Shown piece by piece: positions 8,649-16,158 of a stretch of 48,628 nt of DNA. The notes below the pieces were generated by a model. The model saw nothing but the letters and a program-made list of their open reading frames with translations, ran no database searches and was not told where the DNA came from. Positions within the stretch are counted from its first letter, which is position 1. Each line of letters begins with the position of its first letter. The translations under genes and the position numbers were made by a program. Source of the DNA: Alphaproteobacteria bacterium (lineage in GTDB: Bacteria; Pseudomonadota; Alphaproteobacteria; JACZXZ01); contig DASPOR010000081.1 in the NCBI GenBank assembly GCA_035625915.1, forward strand, positions 1 to 48,628, written 5' to 3'.

Positions 8649-9334
8649 CCGCGCGCTGGGTGCTGTAGGGTGACCGCCGGGGCGCGCAGGTAAATAGGTG
8701 CGGGAGGCCGGTGCGACGCCCGCGCGCGCCACGTCGCCGCAAGTCGCGCGATGGCGCTTGCGTCGGGGAACGCCGCAGCGCGTGCCTCGACCGCATCGCG
8801 GCCCGTCTTGCGGAGGAGGGGGGTGATGCGCCCGGCACCGTCGCCGGCGACGAGAAGAGCATTTCTCGAATTGGTTGCCAGGATTTGCTCGACCAATCGA
8901 TCGGGTGGTAGCGCCTGCGGCGCTCCTTCCTGCAGCAGCGATGGCGAGAAGGTTTGGGCGAAGAGATCCGCACGCTTGCTTTCGATGACGACAAGGAGAT
9001 CGCGGCCGGCACGCTCGCCCTCATCGGTGCTATGGGCAATTGCCTCGAAGCTCGTCACACCGAGCATCGGCCGCCCAACAGCGAGGGCCAAGCCGCGCAA
9101 TGTCGCGAGGCCCACACGCACGCCCGTGAATGCGCCCGGCCCGGTCGATGCCGCAAAAATGTCGACGTCGGAGAAAGTCGCTCCACGTTCCGACAGGATT
9201 TCCCTCAGCATCGGCAGCAGACGCTCCGCATGTCCGCGTTCGCGTCGTTCGAAGCGATGGGCGCCGGTCGTGCCGTCCTCCCAGAGGGCCGCCGAGCAAG
9301 CCGCGCCGGAACAGTCGAATGCCAGGACCTTCAT
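8645..9334 (-). CDS. tsaB: tRNA threonylcarbamoyladenosine biosynthesis protein TsaB
   Basis: ASKHA-fold partner of TsaD and TsaE in t6A37 synthesis on ANN-decoding tRNAs. It begins MKVLAFDCSG, the family's N-terminus, and continues with ERGHAERLLPML and STGPGAFTGVRVGLATLRGLA. I prefer the ATG at 9334 (229 residues). A GTG at 9349 would add five residues, MKRQA, that are not typical. It overlaps rimI by 4 bases. Confidence 0.93.
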   Translation of the reverse strand: MKVLAFDCSGAACSAALWEDGTTGAHRFERRERGHAERLLPMLREILSERGATFSDVDIFAASTGPGAFTGVRVGLATLRGLALAVGRPMLGVTSFEAIAHSTDEGERAGRDLLVVIESKRADLFAQTFSPSLLQEGAPQALPPDRLVEQILATNSRNALLVAGDGAGRITPLLRKTGRDAVEARAAAFPDASAIARLAATWRARASHRPPAPIYLRAPAVTLQHPARG

Positions 9335-9532
9335 TGCCTGCCGCTTCACGCTCTAAGATGTGTACGGGGCAACGGCACCTTGCAAATCCGTTCGCAGCGA
9401 GGATCGTCGTATCCGGCTGGCGTCATCATCCTGGCAGCGACCGGTTCGCGAGGGTGACCCCGCAGACCACAGGCGAGACAATCGTGCATGCTGCATGTGC
9501 GCCGCCTGCCACAACGGTAGAAGAGGGAATCC

Positions 9533-10084
9533 ATGGTGCTGGTCGAGATTACACCCGCGAGTCATTCGCTGACACTCGAATTGGTTTATGCCACCGCCCA
9601 GAATTTCACCGGCGCCCCGATTTATCGGCGAGCGGCGTGCTATCTCAATCCCGAAGCAGCCCAACGCCTGGGTCGCGCCGCTGAGCTTGCAGCGGCACTG
9701 AGCTATCGCTTCAAGATCTTCGATGCCTACCGCCCGACCGAGGCGCAATGGCGCATGTGGTCCCATCGGCCCGACCCGCAATTCCTTGCCGACCCGCGCC
9801 GCGGTTCACCGCACTCCCGCGGTGCGGCACTCGACCTGACCCTCGTCGACGCACGCGGCGACGAGCTCGAAATGGGCACATCATTCGATGCCTTCACCCC
9901 GCGCTCCCATCACGGCGACACGCTTGTGTCGCGCGACGCACAACGCAATCGACATTTGCTGCTCGGGATTATGAGCGCAGCCGGATGGGACTTCTATAAA
10001 AACGAGTGGTGGCATTATCAGCTCTTCGATGCCCGCCGATATCCGCTGATCTCCGACCGTGCATTACAGCAATCGATGATGTAA
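9533..10084 (+). CDS. D-alanyl-D-alanine dipeptidase (VanX/DdpX family)
   Basis: Zinc dipeptidase of the VanX/DdpX family (peptidase M15D), hydrolysing D-Ala-D-Ala. The zinc-site signature SxHxxGxAxD is present as SPHSRGAALD and the downstream ExxH as EWWH; FKIFDAYRP is also typical. GAGGGA lies 6 bases before the ATG. No signal peptide is visible, so it is probably cytoplasmic and may recycle D-Ala-D-Ala from peptidoglycan, as proposed for E. coli DdpX. There is no VanA/VanH-type ligase or dehydrogenase nearby, so vancomycin resistance is not supported. Confidence 0.9.
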   Translation: MVLVEITPASHSLTLELVYATAQNFTGAPIYRRAACYLNPEAAQRLGRAAELAAALSYRFKIFDAYRPTEAQWRMWSHRPDPQFLADPRRGSPHSRGAALDLTLVDARGDELEMGTSFDAFTPRSHHGDTLVSRDAQRNRHLLLGIMSAAGWDFYKNEWWHYQLFDARRYPLISDRALQQSMM

Positions 10085-10116
10085 GCGAGCCGCGCCAGTG
10101 AACGAAGATCGTTTGC

Positions 10117-11205
10117 TTGTCATGGAAACGAAGCTATGGTGCGCGCGTGATCGCGCACAGCCGACAATTTCGAACACCATCTTTCGGGGCGCTTTGTTTT
10201 ATCGCGCTGAGTTTCATCGCGCCAACCGGCACTGCCTCTGGCGGTGCGCAAGCCGCCGAGTCTGCGTCGATAGTCGCATATCAGCGAATTGGCGATCCCG
10301 CCAATACTGTCGCCACTATTTCGATCGCCCAATTCGACGCCCATCTCGCGGAATTGTCGATGGGCGGCTATACCGTCATGTCGCTGCCCGATATCATCGC
10401 GGCGTTCCGCGCGCATAAGCCATTGCCCGACCGGACCGTCGCAATCACGATCGACGACGGCTATCGCTCGGTGTTCACGCAGGCGTGGCCGCGCCTCAGG
10501 TCGGCGGGCTTTCCCTTCACGGTTTTCGTCGCGAGCGACCAAATCGACGGCGCCAACGGCGATTTCATGACGTGGGACGAGATTCGCACTCTCGCCAAGG
10601 CGGGTGTGACGATCGGTTCCCACGGTGCTTCGCATCGGCATATGACCGAAACGCCGTCATCGCAAAATGGCGCGGAGATTCGCGCAGCGAATGCACGATT
10701 CATGACGGAACTCGGCGCTTTGCCAACGCTTTTTGCCTATCCTTACGGTGAAATGAGCCTCGCGGTGCGCAGCGAAGTGATGAAGGCAGGATACATCGCG
10801 GCGTTCGGCCAACATTCCGGTGTCGCCTATGGGGGTGGGGATCTTTACTTCGTCCCGCGCTTCGCCTTCGACGAAACTTTCGGCGACCTCGAGCGGTTTC
10901 GCGTCGCGGCGAACGCCCTTCCGCTGCCCGTCGTCGACATAACACCGGCGGATCCCCTGACGCGAGTGAACCCACCGGCGTTTGGCTTTACGGTGGATCC
11001 GTCGGTCGGTGGCTTGAAGGGACTCGATTGCTACTCCGGTTCCGCTCGAAACCTCAAGGTCGAGGCGCTCGATGCCCGTCGCATCGAAGTCCGCGCCGAT
11101 CATCCGATTGCATCGGGCCGCATGCGCATCAATTGCACGATGCCGGCGGAGGGTCATCGCTGGCGCTGGTTCGGCACGCAGCTCTATATCGAGAAACAGC
11201 ACTGA
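10117..11205 (+). CDS. Secreted polysaccharide deacetylase (NodB-like)
   Basis: Carbohydrate esterase 4 fold enzyme that removes N-acetyl groups from a glycan. Catalytic and metal residues are visible in TIDDGYRS (Asp-Asp) and SHGASHRHM (H-x3-H), with FAYPYGEM as the third motif. An N-terminal hydrophobic stretch (GALCFIALSFIAP, then a small-residue region around AQAAES) reads as a signal peptide. The start is either the TTG at 10117 or the GTG at 10147; neither has a clear ribosome site. The last ~100 residues form an extra beta-rich domain with two cysteines. The neighbours suggest a cell-wall or surface-glycan substrate, which is inference. Confidence 0.88.
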   Translation: MSWKRSYGARVIAHSRQFRTPSFGALCFIALSFIAPTGTASGGAQAAESASIVAYQRIGDPANTVATISIAQFDAHLAELSMGGYTVMSLPDIIAAFRAHKPLPDRTVAITIDDGYRSVFTQAWPRLRSAGFPFTVFVASDQIDGANGDFMTWDEIRTLAKAGVTIGSHGASHRHMTETPSSQNGAEIRAANARFMTELGALPTLFAYPYGEMSLAVRSEVMKAGYIAAFGQHSGVAYGGGDLYFVPRFAFDETFGDLERFRVAANALPLPVVDITPADPLTRVNPPAFGFTVDPSVGGLKGLDCYSGSARNLKVEALDARRIEVRADHPIASGRMRINCTMPAEGHRWRWFGTQLYIEKQH

Positions 11206-11238
11206 TCGAACCTGCGGCGGCAGGTGCAATCCAGCGCT

Positions 11239-11312
11239 CGTGTGGTGGATTTGAAGTTCCTGTCATTTTGGTGGCATCCGCGTTCAGGAACTTCAAATCC
11301 GAATATCACACG
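11239..11312. repeat. Palindromic repeat, module A, copy 1
   Basis: The arms GGATTTGAAGTTCCTG (11247-11262) and CAGGAACTTCAAATCC (11285-11300) form a perfect 16-bp inverted repeat around a 22-base loop. Outer hexamers CGTGTG (11239-11244) and CACACG (11307-11312) also pair. No target duplication is obvious. Related arms recur at 17598-17651, 39872-39894 and 44141-44194. Confidence 0.85.
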
Positions 11313-11362
11313 ATGGACAACCTCGTGTGAGTGCGCTGAGTCCGGTGGTTCGTTCTATTTAA

Positions 11363-11422
11363 CGTCATGGCCGAGCCGGCCGAAGGCCGAGACCCGGATC
11401 GAAGTCCGGGGCGGGCATGACG
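11363..11422. repeat. Palindromic repeat, module C, copy 1
   Basis: CGTCATGGCC (11363-11372) pairs with GGGCATGACG (11413-11422) with one mismatch. The 38 bases upstream of the left arm, including GTTCGTTCT, resemble the bases upstream of the second copy at 17714, so the homology extends past the palindrome itself. Confidence 0.75.
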
Positions 11423-11465
11423 ATTGGAGAAGTCCGGAATTATTTGTCGGACACAAGGCGCTACT

Positions 11466-11532
11466 GTGCCTTGAATCCGAAATTCTCTCACGGTCCCGCA
11501 CCCAAATGTGGCGAATTTCGGATTCGCCGCAC
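11466..11532. repeat. Palindromic repeat, module B, copy 1
   Basis: A 20-base arm at 11466-11485 pairs with 11513-11532 with three mismatches; the inner 13 bases GAATCCGAAATTC and GAATTTCGGATTC match perfectly. It ends 10 bases from the stop codon of the glucosaminidase gene, as is usual for extragenic palindromes. Confidence 0.85.
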
Positions 11533-11542
11533 GAGCATGCGA

Positions 11543-12739
11543 CTACGTGTTGCCCGGCACCACGCGCGTTACCTCGCCGCCCTTGAGTGCAGCGTCATCG
11601 AGGGCGTCGAGCTCGTTTGCTCGTATGACCGCCCGAATGTCATGGATATAGTCGTCGCCGCGCGATGAATAGCGCTGCAAGGTGCGGGCGAGCGCCAGGC
11701 CATCCGGCGTGCCGCCGGCCTTGCGCTCCTGTGCGCGGAGGTGACGAAATCCCTGATAAGCCGGATGCGTGTTGAGATTGCGAGCATAGGAGACGACGGC
11801 CTCGAAGAGCCCGCCGAAAGCGTGGATCCGGTAATCGGAATTCCTTGAGCCCGGAGCCGGCTCGGGACTCAGATCGGCGTCCGTCGTGTATTGGCCAAAG
11901 ATCGCATTCGATTCGAGCGCATAGCGCGAAGTGCCCCATCCGCTCTCGACGGCCGCCTGCGCCAAGGCGAGCGATGGTGGGATCACGTCGACGCGCGCCA
12001 GAAGCTCCCCGAAGTCGTCGTTGGCCACGCCATAGTCGGCCTCGATGCCATCGAGCCAGTTGCGTTCTTCATCCGACATCGTTTCCCCGGCTTCGATCCG
12101 AGCTCGAATCGCGATGAGGCGATCGCGCTCCGCGAGGATTCCCTCGTTCGCCTGAAGAACGAGAGGAAGCATGACTTCGAAGAAGAGCGCCTTGCGGAAA
12201 TCGGGCTCGTCAACGTCTGCCATATCCTTCGGCAATTCGGTCACGATCAGCCGCGGAACCTCGAGTGCCCCGGTTGCATCTTCGCCATCGTCGATTTGGT
12301 AGCCCATGCTTTGAAAGGCGCTGCTGAGTTCCGCCGTATCGTTGACGGCAACCGTGCGCACACCTTCAGCCCGATATTCGCCGCGGCCAGCTCCAAGGGT
12401 CCACTCTGCCGGTGTTGTTTCAGCCGGAAGGGTTAGCCGAAGGGCGTCGACATGGAGCCATGGAAAGCCGTGGCTGGGACGTTCGTTGGCCAAGTTCGAA
12501 CCGGTCGCATCCGCCGCATGCGGGAGGACGACAGGCGAAACCGAACTGCAGGGCCAAATCAGCGCATGCCCGCCAAGGCCCGATAAGGGTGGAAGTTCGC
12601 CCGGATTGGAGAAGACGATGCTGGCGAGTTGCCCATAAAATGGCGATTGCGCGAAGACGCTCCCCACAAGGGCCGCGAGGGCGGCGGCACCTGTGGCGAG
12701 GGAAGCCTTGCGCTTGGTTGGAGAAAATTGCGTCCACAT
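11543..12739 (-). CDS. Bax-like glucosaminidase-domain protein
   Basis: A 398-residue exported protein with a C-terminal glucosaminidase (Bax/FlgJ-type) domain at about residues 250-385. The catalytic Glu region is LALAQAAVESGWGTSRYALESNAIFGQYT, and the domain ends with RTLQRYSSRGDDYIHDIRAVI. The N-terminus (ATGAAALAALVGSVFAQ) is a signal peptide or anchor. The ATG at 12739 is favoured over the one at 12745 because GGAGA lies 7 bases before it. It likely cleaves peptidoglycan glycan strands. Residues 40-230 match nothing I recognise. A strong promoter precedes it. Confidence 0.87.
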   Translation of the reverse strand: MWTQFSPTKRKASLATGAAALAALVGSVFAQSPFYGQLASIVFSNPGELPPLSGLGGHALIWPCSSVSPVVLPHAADATGSNLANERPSHGFPWLHVDALRLTLPAETTPAEWTLGAGRGEYRAEGVRTVAVNDTAELSSAFQSMGYQIDDGEDATGALEVPRLIVTELPKDMADVDEPDFRKALFFEVMLPLVLQANEGILAERDRLIAIRARIEAGETMSDEERNWLDGIEADYGVANDDFGELLARVDVIPPSLALAQAAVESGWGTSRYALESNAIFGQYTTDADLSPEPAPGSRNSDYRIHAFGGLFEAVVSYARNLNTHPAYQGFRHLRAQERKAGGTPDGLALARTLQRYSSRGDDYIHDIRAVIRANELDALDDAALKGGEVTRVVPGNT

Positions 12740-12822
12740 GGGCATTCTCCGTCATTCACAGGTTGCGTGAAGGGCGGCGCGGTTCCAGGCAACGGACCGC
12801 CGACACCACGAATTAGGCGAGA

Positions 12823-12852
12823 ATTATATCAGAGATCGCGAATATCTGTCAC
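12823..12852 (-). promoter_or_regulatory. Sigma-70-type promoter of the glucosaminidase gene
   Basis: On the minus strand GTGACA (12847-12852) and a perfect TATAAT (12823-12828) are 18 bases apart. The -35 hexamer matches 5 of 6 positions. Transcription would start near 12816 and leave a leader of about 75 bases. This separates the gene from the upstream nifU-like gene on the same strand. Confidence 0.6.
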
Positions 12853-12905
12853 CGTTCTCGCGTATTTGCGAGTAGCGCAGCAAAGCATGCATCCGATGGA
12901 GAGGC

Positions 12906-13457
12906 TTAAACAGCCCTGACCTCAACCACTTCGGGAAGATAGTGGCGAAGCATGTTCTCGATGCCGGCCTTGAGGGTGGCGGTTGAACTCGGGCAACCCG
13001 AGCACGATCCCTGCATGTGAAGATAGACGACGCCGTCCTGGAATCCGTGAAAGATTATGTCGCCGCCATCCTGCGCCACGGCCGGACGAACGCGGGTGTC
13101 CAAAAGTTCCTTGATTTGCGAGACGATTTCGCTTTCCGCCTCGCCCTCTTCCGCGTCGGCCGCGACCGCAGTCTCGATCAGGATGGGCCGCCCGGCCGTG
13201 AAATGCTCCATGATGACGCCGAGCACGGCCGGTTTGAGGACCTGCCAGTTCCGATCTTCGCCCTTGGTCACGGTCACAAAATCCGAGCCCAAAAAAACAC
13301 CGGTCACGCCATCAATCTGGAACAGGCGTTCCGCCAAAGGCGACCGCCCGGCGGCTTCCGCGGAAGGAAAATCGGCTGTGCCCGAGGACATGATTTCCCG
13401 GCCCGGCAGGAATTTGAGAGTTGCGGGATTGGGTGTCGGTTCCGTTTGTATGAACAT
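12906..13457 (-). CDS. NifU-like Fe-S cluster scaffold/carrier (Nfu type)
   Basis: Two-domain Nfu protein: an N-terminal Nfu_N domain starting MFIQTEPTPNPATLKFLPG, and a C-terminal NifU domain with the cluster-binding CxxC in GSCSGCPSS and DTRVRPAVAQDGGDI. These proteins carry [4Fe-4S] clusters to target enzymes, which include radical-SAM proteins such as MiaB. I start it at the ATG at 13457 (183 residues) because the family starts there; an ATG at 13493 is also in frame. Confidence 0.93.
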   Translation of the reverse strand: MFIQTEPTPNPATLKFLPGREIMSSGTADFPSAEAAGRSPLAERLFQIDGVTGVFLGSDFVTVTKGEDRNWQVLKPAVLGVIMEHFTAGRPILIETAVAADAEEGEAESEIVSQIKELLDTRVRPAVAQDGGDIIFHGFQDGVVYLHMQGSCSGCPSSTATLKAGIENMLRHYLPEVVEVRAV

Positions 13458-13617
13458 CAAAGCCCCGTCGACGCCATTGCCTGCCGCGGTCATTCCCGCA
13501 GCGTGCCCTTAGATGGGACTAGAACGATTCAAGATCAAGGGTTGTCTTGGCCTTTGTCATTCTCCCCTATTCCCGGGCGGCAGCGCATCCTATCTATTGC
13601 ACCGAAGGGAAAGACCG

Positions 13618-14868
13618 ATGAACGATGAAGCAGGCATTGCCTTCTCGCGCCCTCCAAGCCTCGTGCTGCCGAAGCCAGTCGAATGGATGCTGACCGACGG
13701 CCGCGGAATCCGGGACGGCAAAGAATTTTTCTCCAATCTTTGCGACCGACTAGTCGAAAGCGGCGTGCCCCTCTGGCGCGCCAATTTGAGCGCGCGGGTG
13801 CTGCATCCCCAACTGTCCGCGATCAACCTGATCTGGCGGCGCGGCGCCGAGGTCGAGCGGATCTTGCGCGAATACGCCATGTCGCAATCCGATGCGTACC
13901 TCAACAGCCCCATTCGGGTGATTTACGAAGGTGCTGCGGGCCTGCGCCGGCGGCTCGATGTTCCCGATCCGCATCTCGACTTCCCGATCCTCGGGGAGCT
14001 TCGCGCGGCGGGGGCTACGGACTATGTGGCAATGGCCGTACCCGACTGGCAGGGCCAGTCGGCGGCATTGACATGGGCGTCCGACCGCCCGGGCGGATTT
14101 TCGGTCGCGGACTTGACGCTGCTCAACGACATTCTGCCCCTCTTCGGCCTTTTCGTGGAGCGTTACAAAGCGGACAACATCGCCAACAATGTGCTCCACA
14201 CTTATCTCGGCGCCCAGACGGGCCAGCGCGTGCTCCACGGCAGCATTCGCCGGGGCGAGGTCGAGGCAATTCACGCCGTCCTCTGGTATTGCGATCTGCG
14301 CGGTTTCACGGCCCTCTCGGACGCGATTCCCGCCGATGAGTTGATCGAACTGTTGAATGCTTACTTTGAAGCGGTCGGGGAGCCCGTGCTCACGCGCGGC
14401 GGCGAAATCCTGAAATTCATCGGCGACGCCATGCTGGCGATCTTTCCTCTCGATGCCGAGAGCGGCCGCGAGCGCGTCGGCCTCGCCATGGAGTCGGCGC
14501 TCGAAGCGCTCGAGAACGTCGCCAAGCTTAACGAGGCGCGGAAGGCCGAGGGCAAGCGCGTGATACGGCTTGGAATAGCACTTCACGTCGGCGACGTCGC
14601 CTACGGCAATATCGGCACGCCGGCACGGCTCGATTTCACGGTGATCGGGCCTGCGGTTAACAAGGTCGTGCGCATCGAAGCGCTTTCGAAGGCGCTCGAT
14701 CGATCGCTTTTATTGTCGAGCGATTTCGCCAAGGCGTGCGTCTACCCGGTCGATTCCCTGGGCTTTCACCCCTTGCGCGGCATTTCCGAACCGGAAGAGA
14801 TTTTTGCACCTTCCCTGACCGGCCGCGAGGCGATCGTGCGGCGCGCGGCGATTCGCAGAGACAACTAG
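13618..14868 (+). CDS. Class III adenylate cyclase with N-terminal sensory region
   Basis: A 416-residue protein predicted to make cAMP. The cyclase domain (about 212-400) has the full catalytic set: metal-binding D226 (WYCDLRG) and D270 (FIGDAML), adenine-selecting K266 and D339, and transition-state N348 and R352 (PAVNKVVRIE). The Lys/Asp pair favours ATP over GTP. The first ~190 residues form a GAF-like sensory region seen in many alphaproteobacterial cyclases but without a known ligand. The ATG at 13618 has AAGGGA upstream. The TAG stop lies in the first bases of a palindromic repeat. Confidence 0.92.
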   Translation: MNDEAGIAFSRPPSLVLPKPVEWMLTDGRGIRDGKEFFSNLCDRLVESGVPLWRANLSARVLHPQLSAINLIWRRGAEVERILREYAMSQSDAYLNSPIRVIYEGAAGLRRRLDVPDPHLDFPILGELRAAGATDYVAMAVPDWQGQSAALTWASDRPGGFSVADLTLLNDILPLFGLFVERYKADNIANNVLHTYLGAQTGQRVLHGSIRRGEVEAIHAVLWYCDLRGFTALSDAIPADELIELLNAYFEAVGEPVLTRGGEILKFIGDAMLAIFPLDAESGRERVGLAMESALEALENVAKLNEARKAEGKRVIRLGIALHVGDVAYGNIGTPARLDFTVIGPAVNKVVRIEALSKALDRSLLLSSDFAKACVYPVDSLGFHPLRGISEPEEIFAPSLTGREAIVRRAAIRRDN

Positions 14869-14901
14869 TGCGGCGAATTCGGAATTCGCCACATTAGGGG
14901 C
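14866..14901. repeat. Palindromic repeat, module B end, copy 2
   Basis: GGCGAATTC (14872-14880) and GAATTCGCC (14882-14890) are perfect inverted repeats around one base, followed by ACATTAGGGG. About 31 of 36 bases match 46465-46500. The first three bases are the cyclase stop codon, and the unit fills the gap to the convergent usp gene. It could also serve as a bidirectional transcript end. Confidence 0.85.
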
Positions 14902-14909
14902 CAGCCCCT

Positions 14910-15395
14910 TCACGTGAGCGTGTCGATCTGCGCGTCGGTCAAATTGCCGGGCACGATCGTCAGCGGAACCCGCAATTTGGCCACGTGCTTGCCGGACAGC
15001 GCCGTTACGAGCGGTCCGGGACCCTTGGGGCCGGCGTCGGCAGCGAGGACGAGGATCGAGATCGTCGGTTCTTCTTCGACCAGCTTCAGAAGCTCATCGA
15101 GGGGACGGCCTTCGCGAATATGGATTGCGGGCATCTGCCCGGTCCATTCGACGACCTTGGCGGAGAGTTCCTGAAGCTTCTCTTCCGCTTCCTGGCGGCC
15201 TTCGCTTTCCGCAAGTTGCTCGACCGCCATCCAGCCCATGCCCTCGGGCGGCTCGATCACGCAAAGAAGCGATACGCGCCCGCCCGTATGGGAGGCGCGA
15301 CGGCAGGCGTAGCGCAGTGCCACCTTGAGTTCCTCGGTGCGATCGACCATGACAAGAAATGTCCTGGTCGGCTGTTCCTTCGCGCGCTTTGCCAT
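14910..15395 (-). CDS. Universal stress protein (UspA family)
   Basis: Single-domain Usp protein of 161 residues. It starts near RTFLVMVDRTEELKVALRYA and ends with the nucleotide-binding pattern G-2x-G-9x-G (GPKGPGPLVTALSGK), where the usual Ser/Thr after the last Gly is Lys. It is therefore likely an ATP-binding type. The ATG at 15395 has GGAG 6 bases upstream; longer in-frame starts reach into the preceding gene. It follows the TIGR02186 gene by 16 bases and belongs to that operon. Confidence 0.9.
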   Translation of the reverse strand: MAKRAKEQPTRTFLVMVDRTEELKVALRYACRRASHTGGRVSLLCVIEPPEGMGWMAVEQLAESEGRQEAEEKLQELSAKVVEWTGQMPAIHIREGRPLDELLKLVEEEPTISILVLAADAGPKGPGPLVTALSGKHVAKLRVPLTIVPGNLTDAQIDTLT

Positions 15396-15411
15396 GGATC
15401 GCTCCGTTGGG

Positions 15412-16158
15412 TCAGACTCTCCGGAATATGGCGCTGGCAGCCCACCCGGCCGCGAGCGCGAGCGCGATTGCGATGGCTCCATACGCCGCATCCGCGCGAT
15501 GGGCGAACTCGTAAATATCGGCGCTCGCGCCGATTTTGCTTATCGAAAGCGGCGTGGTTTGCGCCGCCCTCACTTCGCCATCGTGAAACAGGAAAACCTG
15601 GACCTGATAGATTCCGACCGGGACATTCGAAGGGAAATATAGATTCGCCCGGAAGAGTCGGGCGCCGAGTGAGGTGACCTTCGCCACGTTTGGCGCCCAA
15701 AGCCCCTGGGCTTCCTTGTTGCGGATGAGTGCCGCACGATAGTCCGCGACGGTCGCCGGATCGCGCTCGACTTCGGGGATCAAGCGCAAATTCTCGGAAC
15801 CGATCTCGAGTCGCGCGCGCTCGCTAGCCGAGGCGATCTTGTCGAGCTCGCCCGATGCAGCGACCTCGTAGAACGACGGCACGCGCGAGAACGCCATTTC
15901 CTTGCGATTGACGAAGATTCCCGCGACCCGCGCTTTATAGCGCACGATTTCCCGCTGATCCGGACCGCGTACGACGACCACCACATCGCCGGGACCCTCG
16001 ACGGCGCCGAATAGCAGCACGTCGGTCCCCGCGAACCCCGTCGTGATCGCGACAAGATGGCTCGAAAGATCGGCGACGAGGGCCTGGCCGTGCGCCGCGA
16101 GCGGGCATGAGAGGCACGCGAGCGCGATCATTAGCCTCAGCGACTGCTGGATCCTCAT
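15412..16158 (-). CDS. TIGR02186-family exported membrane protein
   Basis: A 248-residue protein of the family TIGR02186, known mostly from alphaproteobacteria and commonly placed beside a TauE/SafE permease, as here. It has a signal peptide (LMIALACLSCPLAAHGQA), a beta-rich periplasmic body containing TDVLLFGAVEG and ANLYFPSNVPVGIYQVQVFLF, and one C-terminal membrane anchor (GAIAIALALAAGWAASAIF). No biochemical function is established. Its ATG overlaps the tauE stop as ATGA, so the two products are probably made in proportion and may form one complex. Confidence 0.88.
   Translation of the reverse strand: MRIQQSLRLMIALACLSCPLAAHGQALVADLSSHLVAITTGFAGTDVLLFGAVEGPGDVVVVVRGPDQREIVRYKARVAGIFVNRKEMAFSRVPSFYEVAASGELDKIASASERARLEIGSENLRLIPEVERDPATVADYRAALIRNKEAQGLWAPNVAKVTSLGARLFRANLYFPSNVPVGIYQVQVFLFHDGEVRAAQTTPLSISKIGASADIYEFAHRADAAYGAIAIALALAAGWAASAIFRRV

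Larger units (their letters stand above)
11206..11542. other. Intergenic region filled by modular palindromic repeats
   Basis: This 337-base gap between convergent genes holds no credible gene. It contains palindromes A (11247-11300), C (11363-11422) and B (11466-11532), each listed separately, plus a short connector hairpin CACACG/CGTGTG (11307-11312 and 11324-11329). Only about 100 bases lie outside recognisable repeat units. Confidence 0.8.

Noticed and set aside
9533-10084. Vancomycin-resistance gene
   Set aside because: The dipeptidase fold is real, but no D-lactate ligase, VanH or VanRS gene is nearby, and Gram-negative homologues serve wall recycling.
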